A stretch of DNA of 5,441 nucleotides, taken from positions 1 to 5,441 of the forward strand of contig JALSNT010000036.1 of the NCBI GenBank assembly GCA_026986885.1, given 5' to 3'. The notes beneath the pieces were generated by a model. That model was not told the DNA's origin, made no database searches, and saw nothing but the letters and a program-made list of their open reading frames with translations. Every line of letters begins with the position of its first letter. Position 1 is the first letter of the stretch. The position numbers and the translations under genes were made by a program. The stretch is from Desulfobulbaceae bacterium. GTDB taxonomy: Bacteria > Desulfobacterota > Desulfobulbia > Desulfobulbales > Desulfobulbaceae. Below, piece after piece: positions 4,737 through 5,441 of the stretch.

Positions 4737-5441
4737 ACTTGCCGAGCAGCAACATGTTGATCGGCGGCATGGCCATCCCCTGTTGTGTCACCGGCTGCGT
4801 CGGCGACTGGAAGTTGCCGGTCATCACCAGCATACAGAGCAGGGTGACCGAATCCTCATAATAATCCTCATGGCGTTGTCTGATTCGGCTGTAAATATCG
4901 TTGAGAAATGTTTGCTGGTTCGGCCTGGTCATCGCCGCCACCCCGAAGGGAGCGGCAAAAAAACTGGTAAAATCATCCTCCGGCCGCAGCGGTCCGCCGT
5001 CCAGGAAATAGCCGTCTTTAATGTTTTTTGCCCGGCCGTTGGTGGCCGCGTAGACCCAGTCGGCGATTTTTCTGGTCTGGGCCAGGGAAAGGGGATCACC
5101 GTTTACCAGTCCATCGGTGCCGATACGCCAGGGATCGCGGCCGGCGTTATACTCGTAATGACCGTCGTCCGGACCTTCCAGAAAATTGGGCGGCGCCGGT
5201 TGCAGCCGGTGGTCATTACCCGAAACCGGTACCAGAAAATCGGGCAGCAACCCGGTTTGCGGACTGTAATCTGTCTGCACCTGGGAAATTGCCGCCTGGG
5301 TGGTCTGTAAAACGCTTTGCCAGGCTTGATTGCCGGTAACTGCATAAAAGCTGCGAAAATGGCCGGGCATAAAATCCGAGGAGCGCGGCGTGTACTGGCT
5401 GTAGGGCGCTCCTTCCCGGGTAATCCAGTCGCCTAACATGG
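4735..5441 (-). CDS. glycoside hydrolase family 8 protein, C-terminal part (5' end outside window)
   Basis: The - strand frame is open from the window edge to a TAG at 4737-4735, giving at least 234 residues; the first Met visible is probably internal. The sequence matches the C-terminal half of GH8 enzymes, (alpha/alpha)6-barrel hydrolases of beta-glucans such as cellulose, lichenan, xylan or chitosan. Signs are APYSQYTPRSSDFMPGHF (11-28), GLLPDF (63-68), NFLEGPDDGHYEYNAGRDPW (85-104) and RIGTDGLV (105-112). The family's Y-D-A-x-R position holds Asn98 instead of Asp, as in the GH8 subgroup that places its catalytic base elsewhere. The catalytic acid Glu and any signal peptide would lie upstream, outside the window. 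It converges on the aldolase gene and is probably unrelated to that locus. The polymer it acts on is unknown. Confidence 0.75.
   Translation of the reverse strand, partial: MLGDWITREGAPYSQYTPRSSDFMPGHFRSFYAVTGNQAWQSVLQTTQAAISQVQTDYSPQTGLLPDFLVPVSGNDHRLQPAPPNFLEGPDDGHYEYNAGRDPWRIGTDGLVNGDPLSLAQTRKIADWVYAATNGRAKNIKDGYFLDGGPLRPEDDFTSFFAAPFGVAAMTRPNQQTFLNDIYSRIRQRHEDYYEDSVTLLCMLVMTGNFQSPTQPVTQQGMAMPPINMLLLGK

Noticed and set aside
4681..5310. 209-residue + strand open frame
   Set aside because: It is antisense to the GH8 gene and has no recognisable domain.

Overview
The window looks like a bacterial chromosome segment of moderate GC content. The archaeal-flavoured metabolic enzymes and the AT-rich palindromic spacer elements fit a Desulfobacterota-type (deltaproteobacterial, possibly sulfate-reducing) anaerobe. 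That placement is inferred from style and family distribution; there is no rRNA or marker gene here to prove it.

Layout. (1) Positions 1-135 hold the last 44 codons of a probable membrane protein. (2) Positions 136-478 are a gene-free leader with a candidate promoter, several inverted repeats, and a hairpin followed by a seven-T run about 50 bases before the next gene. (3) Positions 479-2374 hold two tightly packed + strand genes 6 bases apart. The first is a GHMP-superfamily protein resembling archaeal beta-ribofuranosylaminobenzene 5'-phosphate (RFAP) synthase. The second is a TrpF-like (beta/alpha)8 phosphoribosyl isomerase. (4) Positions 2375-2844 are a 470-base spacer with two different palindromic elements and a GC-rich hairpin. 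(5) Positions 2845-4712 hold a zinc-dependent medium-chain dehydrogenase and, 32 bases later, a DhnA-type class I aldolase close to archaeal ADH synthase (2-amino-3,7-dideoxy-D-threo-hept-6-ulosonate synthase). (6) Positions 4735-5441, on the - strand and converging on the aldolase, hold the C-terminal part of a family 8 glycoside hydrolase that runs off the window.

The four complete genes share one direction and look like one biosynthetic locus. One enzyme belongs to a family that uses PRPP and an aromatic amine or acid. The next has a fold that isomerises phosphoribosyl-amines. The third is an alcohol/polyol dehydrogenase, and the fourth a carbon-carbon bond-forming aldolase. No other trp, his, methanopterin or shikimate gene is visible. 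Two of the enzymes carry changes at positions that are normally conserved: the VQLHG segment of TrpF and the active-site Tyr of the aldolase. I therefore suggest, as inference only, an undescribed pathway to a ribosylated or branched aromatic or carbocyclic small molecule rather than standard tryptophan, folate or glycolytic chemistry.
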